A stretch of 64,000 nt of DNA, from NCBI GenBank assembly GCA_928212115.1, contig CAKMRJ010005745.1, positions 79,209,362 through 79,273,361 of the forward strand, read 5' to 3'. The translations under genes were made by a program, and so were the position numbers. Source of the DNA: Lactuca virosa (lineage: Eukaryota; Streptophyta; Magnoliopsida; Asterales; Asteraceae). This document shows positions 1-10,523 of the stretch, piece by piece (the first letter of the stretch is position 1; every line of letters starts with the position of its first letter). The notes below the pieces were generated by a model, which saw nothing but the letters and a program-made list of their open reading frames with translations, did not search any database and was not told the DNA's origin.

Positions 1-829
1 TTCTCGAATAAAACTCAAAGCCCATAAATGACCAAAATGCCCCTAGCCTTGGCTTCTGAAATCCATAAATAAATATTTTAGAACATGGCGTTACATCACT
101 GATCTCATCCTAGGCTTACCCTAGGGTAACTCTCCGACCTACTCTCCGCCATCAGCTGCATAAGGAATCCCTACTATCTTTACCTAACTAGCTTGCGAAT
201 ACCATTACATATCACTAAGACCAGGCAAATCTTCGAATGAGAGGTCCTACCCTATAACGGTTGGACTCAAACAAGAGCTACGAAATAGGGCTAGACCTAA
301 CCTTCTAAAATTATTTAGTCCTTGAAATATTTAACTTAACATATTCGTTTACTAGTTAGTTAAAGATAACTAGAACTCCTAAAAGCACAAAGCAAGCAGC
401 ATTCGAGCATTGAGTAACCATACCAAGCATGTTCTATTCAGACCATCATATTACTAACTAATCAGTTCTAGCATATCACTCAATAGGCACATAAGGCATC
501 TTCCTAGATCATTAGCCCTAATCTAGCATGCAGTTCTTATACACATATAACATGCATACAAGGATTCCTTCCTAGATCCTTAGCCCTAATCTAGCACGCA
601 ATTCTCATAATCATATCACATCATAACATAACATGTATGGGTATCTTGGGGAAAAGTTACTTGAGCTCGGCCGGTCGCACGCATCACACACCTTGTTTTT
701 TCTCAAAACCTTTTTATTTTAAATTTGAGAAAACGATTTTCTTGTAAAAATCTTTCAAACCCTCGATTTGAGTCCAGACACCCCCGGAGGTGTGTCTGAA
801 TCCCTCGAACCAAGGCTCTGATACAAACT
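1..829 (-). mobile_element. Leader region of a Ty3/gypsy element running off the left edge
   Basis: This is the internal sequence directly downstream (minus strand) of the LTR at 830-2988. It begins with a primer-binding site and, read on the minus strand, continues like the leader of the chromovirus at 49330-57902: a TATCAGAGCC-TTGGTT start, a polypurine/A-rich stretch, then a segment rich in ATGTTATG-type words. No coding frame is visible, so gag must lie beyond the window edge. Short words such as the one around 500-530 and 565-600 (cctagatc-ttagccctaatctagca) occur twice. The assignment rests on position next to the PBS and on the resemblance to the other leader. Confidence 0.7.
815..826 (-). 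other. Primer-binding site (initiator tRNA-Met), one mismatch
   Basis: On the minus strand the sequence reads TTGTATCAGAGC, three bases inside the LTR edge at 830. It differs by one base from TGGTATCAGAGC, the site complementary to the 3' end of plant initiator tRNA-Met. It fixes the element's orientation as minus and makes the LTR at 830-2988 the 5' LTR. Confidence 0.8.
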
Positions 830-1128
830 TGTAACATCCCAATTTTCAAGACCAAAAATTTTGTTTTTAATTAAGTAACTTATAAAACCATTTACTGAAA
901 AACAACATCATCATCATTTCAATTCGTAAAACCATATTCACATGTCTCAAAAACCATAACAGAAAGTTGTAATAATGTCAGAGTACAAATCCCATGGATC
1001 CCAGATGCGCTGCTACCGTGCCGACTCCTTCCCCTTCGACGAAGAGGTACCTGAAACCAAAACTGAAAACCGTAAGCACAAAGCTTAGTGAGTTCCCCCA
1101 TCAAACCACATACCACATAATGTCTGTC

Positions 1129-1520
1129 CCTCGGTATCTTTCAACCCGTATCTGTCTGGCATAACTGGGAGCTGGACTCCCCTTCAGTATCTTTCAACCG
1201 GTAACCGGGAACTAACCTCCCCTTCAGTATCTTTCAACTGGTAACCGGGAACTAACCTCCCCTTCGGTATCTTTCAACTGGTAACCGGGAGCTAACCTCC
1301 CCTTCGGTATCTTTCAACCGGTAACCAGGAGTTAACCTCCCCTTCGGTATCTTTCAACCGGTAACCGGGAGTTAACCTCCCGTTCGGTATCTTTCAACCG
1401 GTAACTGGGGACTATTTCACCCCTACCACTACCACATAACAACATATCATAAACATACCGCTAGACATGCATGGGTTCTGACGACCCCTTCGGTATCTTT
1501 TAACCGGTAACCAGGACTAA
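1129..1520 (-). repeat. 40-bp minisatellite inside the LTR
   Basis: A unit of about 40 bp containing CCCCTTCGGTATCTTTCAAC followed by CGGTAACCGGGAGTTAACCT is repeated around seven times head to tail between about 1129 and 1410. An isolated further copy lies at about 1479-1520. Copies differ by single bases (cggtat/cagtat, ccggga/ccagga). The array lies 1.5-1.85 kb into the LTR on the transcribed side of the TATA box, the same relative zone as the minisatellites in the other two chromovirus LTR families. Confidence 0.9.
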
Positions 1521-1864
1521 TCCCCCTACTACCACTATCACATATATCACAACATGCTAATCGCATAAAAATATCAGGTAGTAGAAAACCTAGATAATTA
1601 TCACAAAGACAATCATCTATCAACCAACTCCTACTAGTGGACCGGCATTATGGTCGTAGACCCACTTCTACTGGAAGGTAACTCACCTCAATGTTATGAA
1701 GTGTCTGAACTGTCCTCGCTGCCGGGATCAACTCCTCTCAATCCCTACATGTAACAACCTTCCTTAATTTACCATTACATACCCTTAACCCTTAAAAGGG
1801 TTACTCAAGTCCAAGTCAAAGTCAAGGTCAAGACCTTGGTCAAAGTCAACATCTGGTTGGCTAG

Positions 1865-2227
1865 ACTCGCCGAGTTGGTCCACCAAATCGTCGAGTCCCC
1901 ACGTCCACAAAATGCTACAACCACATCCCTACTCGTCGAGTGTAGCAAGAGCTCAGCGAGTTATCCTTCAATAAAACATCGGGACCTTCTTCAACTGACT
2001 CGCCGAGTTCATCTTCATTCGTAAGAAGGTGTTTAGTCTATGACTCGCCGAGTTCTCCTTGAACTCGTCGAGTCCGTCTTCATGTGGTTGGGACATTGCC
2101 TTGAACTCGCCAAGTCCTTCGATCTTCAAGTCCATAACAAACCCCAACAGGCTGAGTTTTCCTTCAACCCAACCAAAGACCATCTCCAGAAGGAGTTTGG
2201 GGGAAACTGCAACCCGACTCGCCGAGT
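1865..2227. repeat. Palindrome cluster B, ACTCGNCGAGT
   Basis: Six exact copies of the 11-bp palindrome ACTCGNCGAGT start at 1865, 1931, 1998, 2043, 2063 and 2217. Near-copies occur around 1887, 1951 and 2105. The centre base is C or T, so the arms ACTCG/CGAGT are what is kept. Function is unknown; a binding site for a dimeric protein or an RNA hairpin are both possible. Confidence 0.85.
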
Positions 2228-2831
2228 CCCTTTTTGTCCAAAACTATACAGTCGATTTTAATCGGTCTTAATGCATCCAAACCATAGTTCTGGCCTCCTA
2301 GGGTCCATATTATACGTAAAGTTCCAATCTTGACGTCCATGCGTGAGGTATTTGGCCCAAATGGATCTAGAATGAAGTCCACAAGAAGCATGGGGTGCTT
2401 ATGGCAATAAAGTTGGCACGTTTATACCATAAGAACCCCCAATGGTTCCAGATCTGAATCTATACCCTCAATGAACCACAAAATTCCGAGTATGGCACAT
2501 CTAAGGCTTAGAAAAGGTAGAAATGAACCCTAACTAGATATCTAAGAGATAGATTGTCAAGGTTTCAGCTTTATACCTCAAGTGAGTTGGAAATGGGGCA
2601 CAACCTCTGGATCTACTAGCTTTCACTCGAACTTCCAAGCTCCTTCTTCCTTCTCAAGCTTCACAATCACCACAAGCACACAAAAAGGGCTCAATAACAC
2701 TCAAACAAGGTTATGGTTTTAATTTAGGGTTTCTCTGAGTTGGGAGGGACGATGGAGGCTGGGTTGAGACAAGATAAGTTGTTTAAATAGGGTGCAAACC
2801 CTAAATATTGGGGTTTTGTCCAGACAGCCCT

Positions 2832-2929
2832 ACTCGTCGAGTCGGTCTCCCGACTCGTCGAGTAGGTCACTTATCCTCCCGATCAAAAGTCGAGTCTACT
2901 AGACGAGTTGGGCCTCCAACTCGCCGAGT
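2832..2929. repeat. Palindrome cluster A, ACTCGNCGAGT, upstream of the LTR TATA box
   Basis: Three exact copies of ACTCGNCGAGT start at 2832, 2853 and 2919. A related arrangement (GTCGAGTC...GACGAGTT) lies between them at about 2889-2910. On the minus strand they fall about 40-150 bp upstream of the TATA-like box at 2781-2790, so they are placed like promoter elements. Confidence 0.85.
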
Positions 2930-2988
2930 CGCAGTGCAAAATATGAAATTACTTGATTTTAAATACGTACCAGGAACCGGGCGTTACA

Positions 2989-3770
2989 CATTGCATTTGT
3001 TGGTAGATAAATATACAAGATCGGTATCATTAACAAAATTGTCGATGGATGAGGTAAACATGAAACGTAAAGAAACTCGAATTTATACTCACACGTATAT
3101 ACAAATAAGGAAGTAAGATTAATTTTCTAAGTTAACCAATGAAGTTCAAATAATCAAAAAAACATATTATAGGTGACCCAAATCATACGTAGGAAGCGAC
3201 GAAACATACATAAGAAGAAGCACGAAAACATAAAAATCAATTACGTCGAAACGTAGACAAACTCAAATATCTACCGATACATACATAAAAAAGCAAGTAA
3301 GATTTAAAAAAAATATTAACAAATAAAAGTTCTAAATTTACGTCGAAATGTGATCACCTTCAATTTATAACGACACATACATAAAAATAAATATGTAAAT
3401 AATAGTTTTTTTAAGTTAACGAACGAAAGTTATTAAGGAAAAAAGCAGATTATATATATTATGAGGGATAAACATAAAAGTTTAGAAAATAAAGAGATGA
3501 AAATGACATTTTAAAAAGTAGATATCTGAAAAATATAATTTTACAAAGTATTTTAAAAATGAAAAGAATGAAAAATATCATTTCTAAAAGTTAAGGGTGC
3601 CAACCGTCGGTGAAATTATCCACCGACGTTGGTTTTTAATATTTGGTTAATGTATTTGCATGTTGACTAAAATTAGTAAGGTTTTTTTTATTTAAGTATT
3701 ATATTTTCTATGTTTTAGTTTTTTTTGGCTTCTTTATTTGATTGATGATAATTAATACAAAAATTAAGAG
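2989..3770. other. AT-rich non-coding stretch with diverged tandem units
   Basis: No coding frame is supported. Words such as cacgtatataca/cgatacatacata/cgacacatacata, each followed by aagtaagatt-like text and a ttctaagttaac-like segment, recur at about 3090-3175, 3270-3340 and 3370-3460. This suggests old tandem repeats of roughly 100-150 bp. The short inverted pair ccaaccgtcgg / ccaccgacgttgg at 3600-3632 is the only other structure I see. Confidence 0.4.
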
Positions 3771-5392
3771 ACTTTTATAAAGTTTCTCAAATGGTCCACA
3801 AAGCTTCACAAACTCTCAAAAATGATCATCATACAAAATTTGACAAATTGTTCTTCCGGAGAACTTAGGGTTTATTTATTATTATTATTTTTTTATTTTG
3901 CGTGTAGATCTGCGTATCCATTTCTATCTATGTCGCGCAGACATATCACTTTGCAAAGTGTTTGTTTCTTTTTGAAGTGCACAGATCTAAAAACGTCGGC
4001 GCGATGTCTTCTTGACCCAATTATGGGTCAATGTCTTCAAAGGTCTTCACAACTCATTTTAACCTAAACCAAAGAAAAATACGGATACATCTTTTTTTCT
4101 TTTCTCCGACGCCTCCAATATCATTTGATCATATTGCTCCCTCCATTGCTTTTTGGAAGTGTGTAGATCTAAAAACTTATATGCGATGTATTCTTGGCCA
4201 ATCATGGGTCAATGTCTTCAAAGGTCTTCACAAATCATTTTAACCTAACAAAAAAATAGACACATCTTTTTTTCGTTTCTCCAGCACCTCCAATACCATT
4301 TGATCATATTGCTCCCTCCATCGCTGGTCTTTTTCAGCCTCATCACCTCCTTTCGTCACTGCCGTCCAAACCAGGCGCACCATCGGCTGGAAGACGACCT
4401 TCGACTCGTTGGATTTTCACTTGAAAACGCAAACATGTTTGCACCTCTCATGTTCCAGATTTTTTTGCTGAAAATGTATCCTCACAAATGACTGCTCCCT
4501 CCATCGCCGGTCTTCAACCTCATCTCTTCCTCTCGTTGCCGGCATCCAGACCTGGCGCACCACCAGCTTCGACAAACGACCTCCTACTCACCGGATTTTC
4601 ATTTGAAAACGCAAACAAGGTTTGTGCCTCTCCTATTTCGGATTTTTATTGCTGAAATTGAAGGTTATTTTTGCTGAAAAACACTCCATTTTACTGAAAT
4701 TAGTTGTTTAATCTTGCTGAAAACCTTCCTGAAATTAGCTTTTCTTGCTTAATTTCTTGTTAAATGTTGCTGAAATATAATATTTCTTGATGTATCTTGC
4801 TGAAATTTGAAATATTGATATTTATGTGTGTTATTTTTTTTGTTGAAATAATGATGTTTATGTGTTGTTTTGTGCTAAAAATGTCAAATAATGATGTTTA
4901 TATGTTGTTGTTTTTTTTGTTTTTTTACTGAAATTGTGAAATAATGGTGTTTATATGCAGTTTTTTTGCTGAAAATGTGAAATTGTTATTGTAAAACTTA
5001 ATTTTTTTATTGTAAGACTTATTTGGTTGCATTAATTTTATTTCAATGTTGCACGACTAGAATTACTAGAATTTTGGTGTTGAAAAACCATTTTAAGTTT
5101 GTAAAATGACTTTATTTAAAATTCAGTTTATTTTAGCAGCTTGCAGACATTAAAAAACAAATAGACTTCTTATTGTATAATGTAGATGTTTGTTCCACCT
5201 CTTCTATCGCAAAGGCTTACAGATATGGTCCGCAGACTGCAAATATTTTGTTTTCAGAAAAACAAACACCTTAATGTCTCTTTCAAACGAACATTATACA
5301 CAAGGACCATCGGCGTAACAATTTTTGTCGAAAGAGACCTTTGATACAAAAAAAAGTTTCATAAGGACCATTTGAGGAAACTTTTTAAAAGT
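3771..5392. mobile_element. Probable non-autonomous TIR DNA transposon
   Basis: The left end 3771-3797 and the reverse complement of the right end 5365-5392 align over about 27 bp, sharing acttttNNaaagtttc followed by TCAAATGGTCC. The roughly 1.6 kb between them has no transposase-like frame. It contains two tandem duplications and a stretch full of the word ttgctgaaat (4640-4985). I could not find a convincing target-site duplication, so the exact ends and the superfamily (Mutator-like is one option) stay open. Confidence 0.4.
3960..4640. repeat. Two overlapping tandem duplications of about 180 bp
   Basis: The segment with agatctaaaaac, atgggtcaatgtcttcaaag and ctccctccat at about 3975-4145 is repeated at about 4160-4325. 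The following segment (ctccctccatcgc-tggtct, caggcgcacc, gaaaacgcaaaca) at about 4310-4470 is repeated at about 4495-4640. The short peptides readable across these repeats look like translated repeat and not genes. Confidence 0.75.
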
Positions 5393-5527
5393 ATAGTGAC
5401 CATTCGAGAAATTTGTCCAAAATATATCAATTGAACTATCACTAAAAGACATGCCAACTATAGAAATGACCAATGTCGTGCTATATTTCAAATTTCAACA
5501 TTATATCTCAATTGTGATGACAATTTT

Positions 5528-5540
5528 AACAATAGATCTG
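5528..5540. repeat. Left target-site duplication of the split LINE
   Basis: AACAATAGATCTG at 5528-5540 is repeated exactly at 49088-49100, directly after the LINE's terminal A-run. A 13-bp duplication is typical of L1-type target-primed reverse transcription. It shows that the four LINE pieces are one original insertion. Confidence 0.9.
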
Positions 5541-6287
5541 ATGTTTGCTAATGTAGTTGACTACCTGGTATCAGAAGAGCAAACGACCTTCATCGAAGGG
5601 AGACAAATCGTAGATGGGCCCCGGATTTTATCAGAGATCATTTCATGGTCAAAGAAGATGAAGAAATAGTTGATGATATTTAAAGTCGATTTCGCTAAGT
5701 TGGGACTATTTAGATTGTGTCTTGAAGAAATTTGGCTTTGGTGAGGTGTGGAGGGGATTGATAAGAAGGTGTCTTTTGTCTTCTAGAGCTTCGATGTTAG
5801 TTAATGGGAGCCCAACCGGTGAATTTTCTTTGGCTAGAGGCTTGCGACAAGGAGACCCACTTTCTCCTTTTCTTTTTATACTTGCCATGGAAGGGTTACA
5901 TAAGATGGTGCAGGACGCGGTAGATAAGGGTTTAATTCATGGAATTAATGTTGGTCGGGAGCCTGTCCCTATTTCACGTATGTTGTATGTCGACGATGTA
6001 GTTTTTGTTACATAATGGTCTACTTCAGAGTTTGGAAACATATCTAAAGTTCTGGATGTCTTCTATCAGATGATCGGGCTTAAGCTTAATATGTAGAAAT
6101 CAACATTGTATGTTATTGGAGTTGGAAATGAAGATGTGAAAAAGATAGCATAACATGCATGGTGTAATTTTGGTAAACTTCCTCTTACATACTTGGGGTT
6201 GCCTATTGCTGCTAATATGAGCATGATATCTTGCTGGGATATGGTGGTGGATAAATTTAAAAATAGAATGTCCAAGTGGAAAGCAAA
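5541..6287 (+). pseudogene. LINE fragment 1: reverse transcriptase core
   Basis: Translated pieces match the reverse transcriptase of plant L1-type LINEs. Visible are a segment with EEQTTFIEGRQIVDGP, the motif GLRQGDPLSPFLF (about 5845-5883) and the catalytic box YVDD (about 5989-6000; YADD is usual). They are followed by the downstream RT region with LPLTYLGLPI (about 6180-6210) and MSKWKAN just before the break. The element starts inside the RT domain at 5541, so it is 5'-truncated and lacks ORF1 and the endonuclease. A small deletion and frameshift near 5695-5710 removes the first catalytic aspartate region (after FKVDFAK). Stop codons at about 5667, 6013 and 6096 break the frame further. 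The ORF resumes at 9839 after a Helitron insertion. Confidence 0.9.
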
Positions 6288-8310
6288 TTATTAATTATTA
6301 ATTCTATTGACGAAGGTGAGTCTAACTGCTCTCCTCCAAATCTCAGCCGTCTAAACTCCACATTCTTTCAATCTGAGCCGCATAAACTCGATTTTGGCGG
6401 TTTTTTTGCAATTCATCGCCTCCTGATTCTTCTCCCCACGATTCTGTACGATTGCGTCTCCCAGGTTCTACACAATTTCCTGTTGTCTCCTGAAGAAGCC
6501 ATTCAATTGGAAACTACATTAAACTGCAACTTTCAATCATCACCGTAAAAACTCTCTATTAACGGTTAATCACATTAGGTCGTCCCCAGATTCCTCCTTC
6601 TTCTCCCCCACGTACACGACGGTTGTCTTCCAAGAGTTTTATGACAGTTCCTCCTTCACACGTCCATGACTCCACTCTCTGCAAAACTGCGAATCAGTTT
6701 TATTGAAGAACTGCAAATCAGTTTTCTACCCACCATACGATTCCATGATTCCTAAACTCTTTGCTCCTTCGACTCCTCTCAGAACTCCTTGCCTATAAAT
6801 AGAGGTTACGCTATTTTCGGAGAAAACCGTTTCTTTACAACTCTTTCTTCATCTTCTTATCTCCCCTGTTTATCGTTTTTTCTTTCGATGTACTGAAAAT
6901 ATCCATTAATGGCTTCTGATTGTTCTTGGTGTTTGTTGCAGGTTATTGGAAAATCTTTTTCTGCTTTGGGGCTTCTGATTGATTGGTTTCGTCCATAAAT
7001 GGCTGCTGATTGTTTTCAAGTAAGTTTAATTTTATTTTCTCATCTAAATTCATGTTATTTATCTTATTTCCTTTCTGTCACAAATCTCCTTCAATCAGTG
7101 GTCGATCGAGAATGTGCAAGGTTAGGTTTTCTTTTGGTATTCAATTTATTCATGTATTTTTTGTTGGTGTCGATTCATGTATCTCTTTTTGGTTCGTGAT
7201 TTTCTGTGTGTTTTTGTTCCTGTATCGCTAATTGATGCTCAATTTTTTGTTTACTAATCACTCTACTGATAAACCAATCTCAAGATTTGATCATGTATTT
7301 TTATACTTTCAATCTGAAGGACCTCCATCACATTTGATGTCAAACTCCCACCTTCGAGCGTTGAATCCATGTTGATAATGGGATGGATCAACTTTTAAAG
7401 TCAAGTAAAAGTTCAGAGCATATTATTTTGCTGCTACGATCTCTATCCTCATCTTCATCAAGGGTCAAAGAGAACTTTTATTCAATCAGATCGACAAAAC
7501 TATTATACCACCATGGTGATGAGAAAAATGTCCAAGGTTAGATGTATAGACAAATCTCCATCTCAATTTGTTGATTTCCTCAAAAATTTTGTATGATTCG
7601 GTCAGTTTTTTAAATTCCTCATCTCGTCTTTGTTGATTTATTGATTTTAAAGTGAGGAATTATATTTGTTGTTGTTTATAAGGTTCTACTTCCCGCATCA
7701 TTATGCTATGGTTACATTCTCTTATTCAGTTTCTCATCATTTTTAGGACTACATTTCTAGCATCTTCAAGGAGCATTTGATGTATTTTACAGAAATAATG
7801 GTAATTCGACTTTCCAAATATTAGAATTGTACATATAATTTTTTTTATACCATTCAATTTTACTTGATTTCAATTCCTTTACCTTATACATATAGTTACC
7901 AATATTATCAATGTAATCACCAAACTACCCCTCGGCTTCATCATTGGAATTTGTTGCGCACTGATATTCATTCTCTTTAATTTGTGCCAAATCAAATACT
8001 TTCCAACCATGTCATATTAACTTTCTAACTTATGTGTATATGTGTGCGTTTTAGGGGTAATTCAGTCTAATGTTGAACATGTAGTAATTCATCTTAATTT
8101 GTTTGTGTTTTACTATTATGTCATTGTTCTTTTCAGATACACTAACTTTATTTAATGTAAATCATACATGGATGGAAACTCATAAACTTAATGGCTTAAA
8201 TTTGTAATTAGTATCAATGAAAATAATCGAACTGTAGCAAAAAAAGGTAATTTATTTTGATAGATGATAAAATTTTTGTGTTATTACTCTGTAATGAAAT
8301 ATTGTTGATC

Positions 8311-8900
8311 CTATCCAACATGTAGGGAGATCAAAAGTTGTAAATTAGACTGATAAACATCTTCATTTTGTAAATAATCTTCTATATTTATGTCCACTGG
8401 GTTATTCAACTTACTTTCATTATCAACTTCTTGCATATCAGTTATGAAAAACTCAATATCTGCTACATCTCTTTCACTATGCGTAAGTCTTGCTGGAGGA
8501 ATTGCATCTGACAAATCTAAACTTAACAACAAATCAAATGATGGCATTGAATCTGTGAATTTGAGTTTCTTTTTTGATTGCTTTATATGATCTCATCTAC
8601 TTCTTTTAAAACGCCTAGGCTAAAGAAATTATCTAACAGAGAAAAGTCAGTTTCAGAAAATGTTTGGGTTTTGACAACAGGTTTAGGTGTAATGAAGTTG
8701 AATATGTCTTTATATCTTGAAAATCTTTCATATATGTACCACCATTTAAAAAATTTGCAATCTTTTTCTTCCAAATTTTAAATCTTCATTGTCTGGAAAA
8801 ATGCTAATGCCTTTATTAATCTCAAGCTCCATTTGATTCTTATCACATAATATAACACGATTGTTTCTTTTCAGATTCAAACCTAGAACCTAAACATAGT
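8311..8900 (-). pseudogene. Possible captured gene fragment in Helitron 1
   Basis: Two adjacent minus-strand frames, 8583-8774 and 8311-8547, together give about 140 residues with non-random, acidic composition. The first contains FKWWYIYERF and TPKPVVKTQTFSE; the second contains DLLLSLDLSDAIPPARLTHSE and INIEDYLQNEDV. They are separated by a stop and a frame change. I do not recognise the family. The position inside a Helitron suggests a captured host exon or exons, but it could also be chance open sequence. Confidence 0.3.
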
Positions 8901-9072
8901 TGTAGATGATCTGTATGTGATTGCTTTGTAGTGGGGTAACCAGTCTTAAAGATGATATGTTGAGATGATATTGGAGATGTACAATTATTTTATATATCTA
9001 TTATTCTATATTTCATCATGACTCGATTTTTAATAAAATTTATAAAATTTCAGGTGAAAACAGTGAGAATCA

Positions 9073-9683
9073 GTAAAAGCAAAATACATGTATTATTTTG
9101 TACAATTATAACATATTCCTAATTCGTTTTAATGATTTAGGACCATTTTACCCCTCCTGCATCATCTATGATTTTGGACCATTTTACCCCTTGTCCCCCC
9201 ATTTGTATTGAAATGCTTATCTGTTGCCAAAGAAAATATGAATAAGAAAAAAAACATAATTGTTTTGAAAATATGATGGTATATTCGAAAGTACAATGCT
9301 TAAATAGTTAATTGTTTTACCTTTATTTAAAATACAGATGTACTACATTGGTTTATAAAAGTACTTATATAATCGATTCATTCTTACCCTTCTCATCCAA
9401 ACGCAATAAGAAAATAAAAACAGAGGATTTATACCCCCTGCCAAATTAATCAGACAAACAAAAAAAGTACATTTTATTTTATTAGTTCTTGATTTATCTT
9501 TAATAACCCATCCTTTTATTACCATAATCAACAATGTTCTTTAAAAAGCAAAATATATGCATTACTTTTTTACAATTATAATAAATTCCTAATTGATTTT
9601 AATGATTTTGGACCATTTTACCCCTCCTTCATCATTTTTTATTTTGGACCATTTTACCCCTCCCCCCATTTGTATTGAAATGT
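9073..9683. repeat. Direct repeat pair near the Helitron 3' end
   Basis: The segments 9073-9215 and 9543-9683 are about 80-85 percent alike by eye. Each carries two copies of GGACCATTTTACCCC and ends cccatttgtattgaaatg. A second, shorter pair follows: ttgtctgatccacactttc at 9701-9731 and again at 9776-9806, the latter running into the terminal hairpin. The 3' end has therefore been duplicated. Confidence 0.8.
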
Positions 9684-9838
9684 TTTCGTGTTGTTGTATC
9701 TTGTCTGATCCACACTTTCAATAATATTTTGAACCCATTAAAATGCTTAATAGATTAAGCACTTAGTCATGAAAGTTGTCTGATCCACACTTTCAATCAT
9801 ATTTTGTCAACCTGTCCACCGGACGGGTATGACACTAG

Positions 9839-10523
9839 TTCTCTTTCTACTGGGGGTCGTTTAACTCACATGAAGTCTTTCTTGGGTACCATTTCTATTT
9901 ATCATATGTCTATTTTTAAAGTTCCAGTTGGAGTGATTACACAGTTAGAATCGTTGAGAAGTAGTTTCTTTTGCGGGAGTGATGGTGTTGATCGCAAAAT
10001 CCCTTGGATCAAGTGGGATAAGTTGCTTGCTACCTTTGACAAAGGAGGTCTTAATGTTGCTAGTCTTAAAGCTTTCAATAATGCTTTGCTTCAAAAATGA
10101 AGATGGCATTTTGTGGCTGGTGGAAATGGTGGATGGAGGCGTCTCATAAAATCCATTCATGGAGTTAAGGGAGGGTTCGATACAGGTGGTACTAGACATA
10201 GTTTTTTGGGAACTTGGTCCAAAATTATTGAATCCATTTATAATTTGCATGATATTGAGGTTATACCGCTTGGTACTTTGGAAAAGCATTTAGGGAGACG
10301 AAGACTCTATACGGTTCTGTGAAGATACTTGGTTAGGTGGTCGACCTCTTAAAACTAGTTTTAACAGGTTATTCAGACTTAAGTGTAATCAAGACTAGTG
10401 GGTTAAAGATAGATGGGTAAATGGGGGAATGATCTTGGAACTGGAGGCGTCATGTGTGTGGAGGACGGGAAGAAGATTAATTGGTGGCGATGACAGGGTG
10501 CTTGCAAGATGCCATGGTCACAG
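9839..10523 (+). pseudogene. LINE fragment 2: RT C-terminal region
   Basis: The frame resumes with LSTGGRLTHMKSFLGT and continues through FKVPVGVI, SLRSSFFCG and IPWIKWDKL..KGGLNVASLKAFN. This is the stretch that follows the RT fingers and palm in plant L1-type proteins. Stops occur at 10098, and the next part (FVAGGNGGWRRLI..., DTWLGGRPL about 10329-10350) is in a shifted frame. The fragment ends at CACAG (10519-10523), the left target duplication of the gypsy element inserted here. Confidence 0.85.
10519..10523. repeat. Left target duplication of the outer gypsy element
   Basis: CACAG here is repeated at 29223-29227. It flanks the 18.7-kb insertion whose LTR ends are TGTAATGACC at 10524 and GTGTTACA at 29222. 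Confidence 0.9.

Larger units (their letters stand above)
830..2988 (-). mobile_element. 5' LTR of a minus-strand Ty3/gypsy (chromovirus-like) element
   Basis: On the minus strand the LTR starts TGTAACGCCC at 2988; its last bases are GGATGTTACA at 839-830. The ends form the short inverted repeat TGTAAC/GTTACA used by the other gypsy LTRs here. A TATA-like box (CTATTTAAAC, minus strand, 2781-2790) lies about 200 bp into the LTR. Just upstream of it are three exact copies of the palindrome ACTCGNCGAGT, with six more at 1865-2227. A run of five TTGAC[CT] W-box cores sits at 1814-1850, and a 40-bp minisatellite at about 1129-1410. The partner LTR is outside the window, so no target duplication can be tested; the flanking bases at 2989-2993 are CATTG. 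Confidence 0.8.
6288..9838 (+). mobile_element. Probable non-autonomous Helitron inserted in the LINE
   Basis: The LINE reading frame breaks after A at 6287 and resumes with T at 9839, which fits the A/T target of Helitrons, and no target duplication is needed. The right end reads CCTGTCCACCGGACGGG (7-bp stem with one T-G pair, loop ACC), then TATGACA and the terminal CTAG at 9835-9838. This is the standard Helitron 3' hairpin-plus-CTRR layout. The left end is less clean: it begins TTATTAATT and the first TC is at 6303. No Rep/helicase frame is present. A TATA-like tataaatagagg at 6795-6806 is followed by what may be a short 5' leader with intron-like junctions (gttgcag/gttattgg near 6940). 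Confidence 0.6.

Noticed and set aside
2808..3116. 102-codon frame with TRRVG repeats
   Set aside because: It is the ACTCGNCGAGT palindrome cluster translated, running out of the LTR edge at 2988.
6276..7231. Frames of 66-90 codons in Helitron 1 that could suggest a signal-peptide protein
   Set aside because: They are T-rich, lack known motifs and overlap one another in different frames. A TATA-like box is present but there is no consistent coding sequence.
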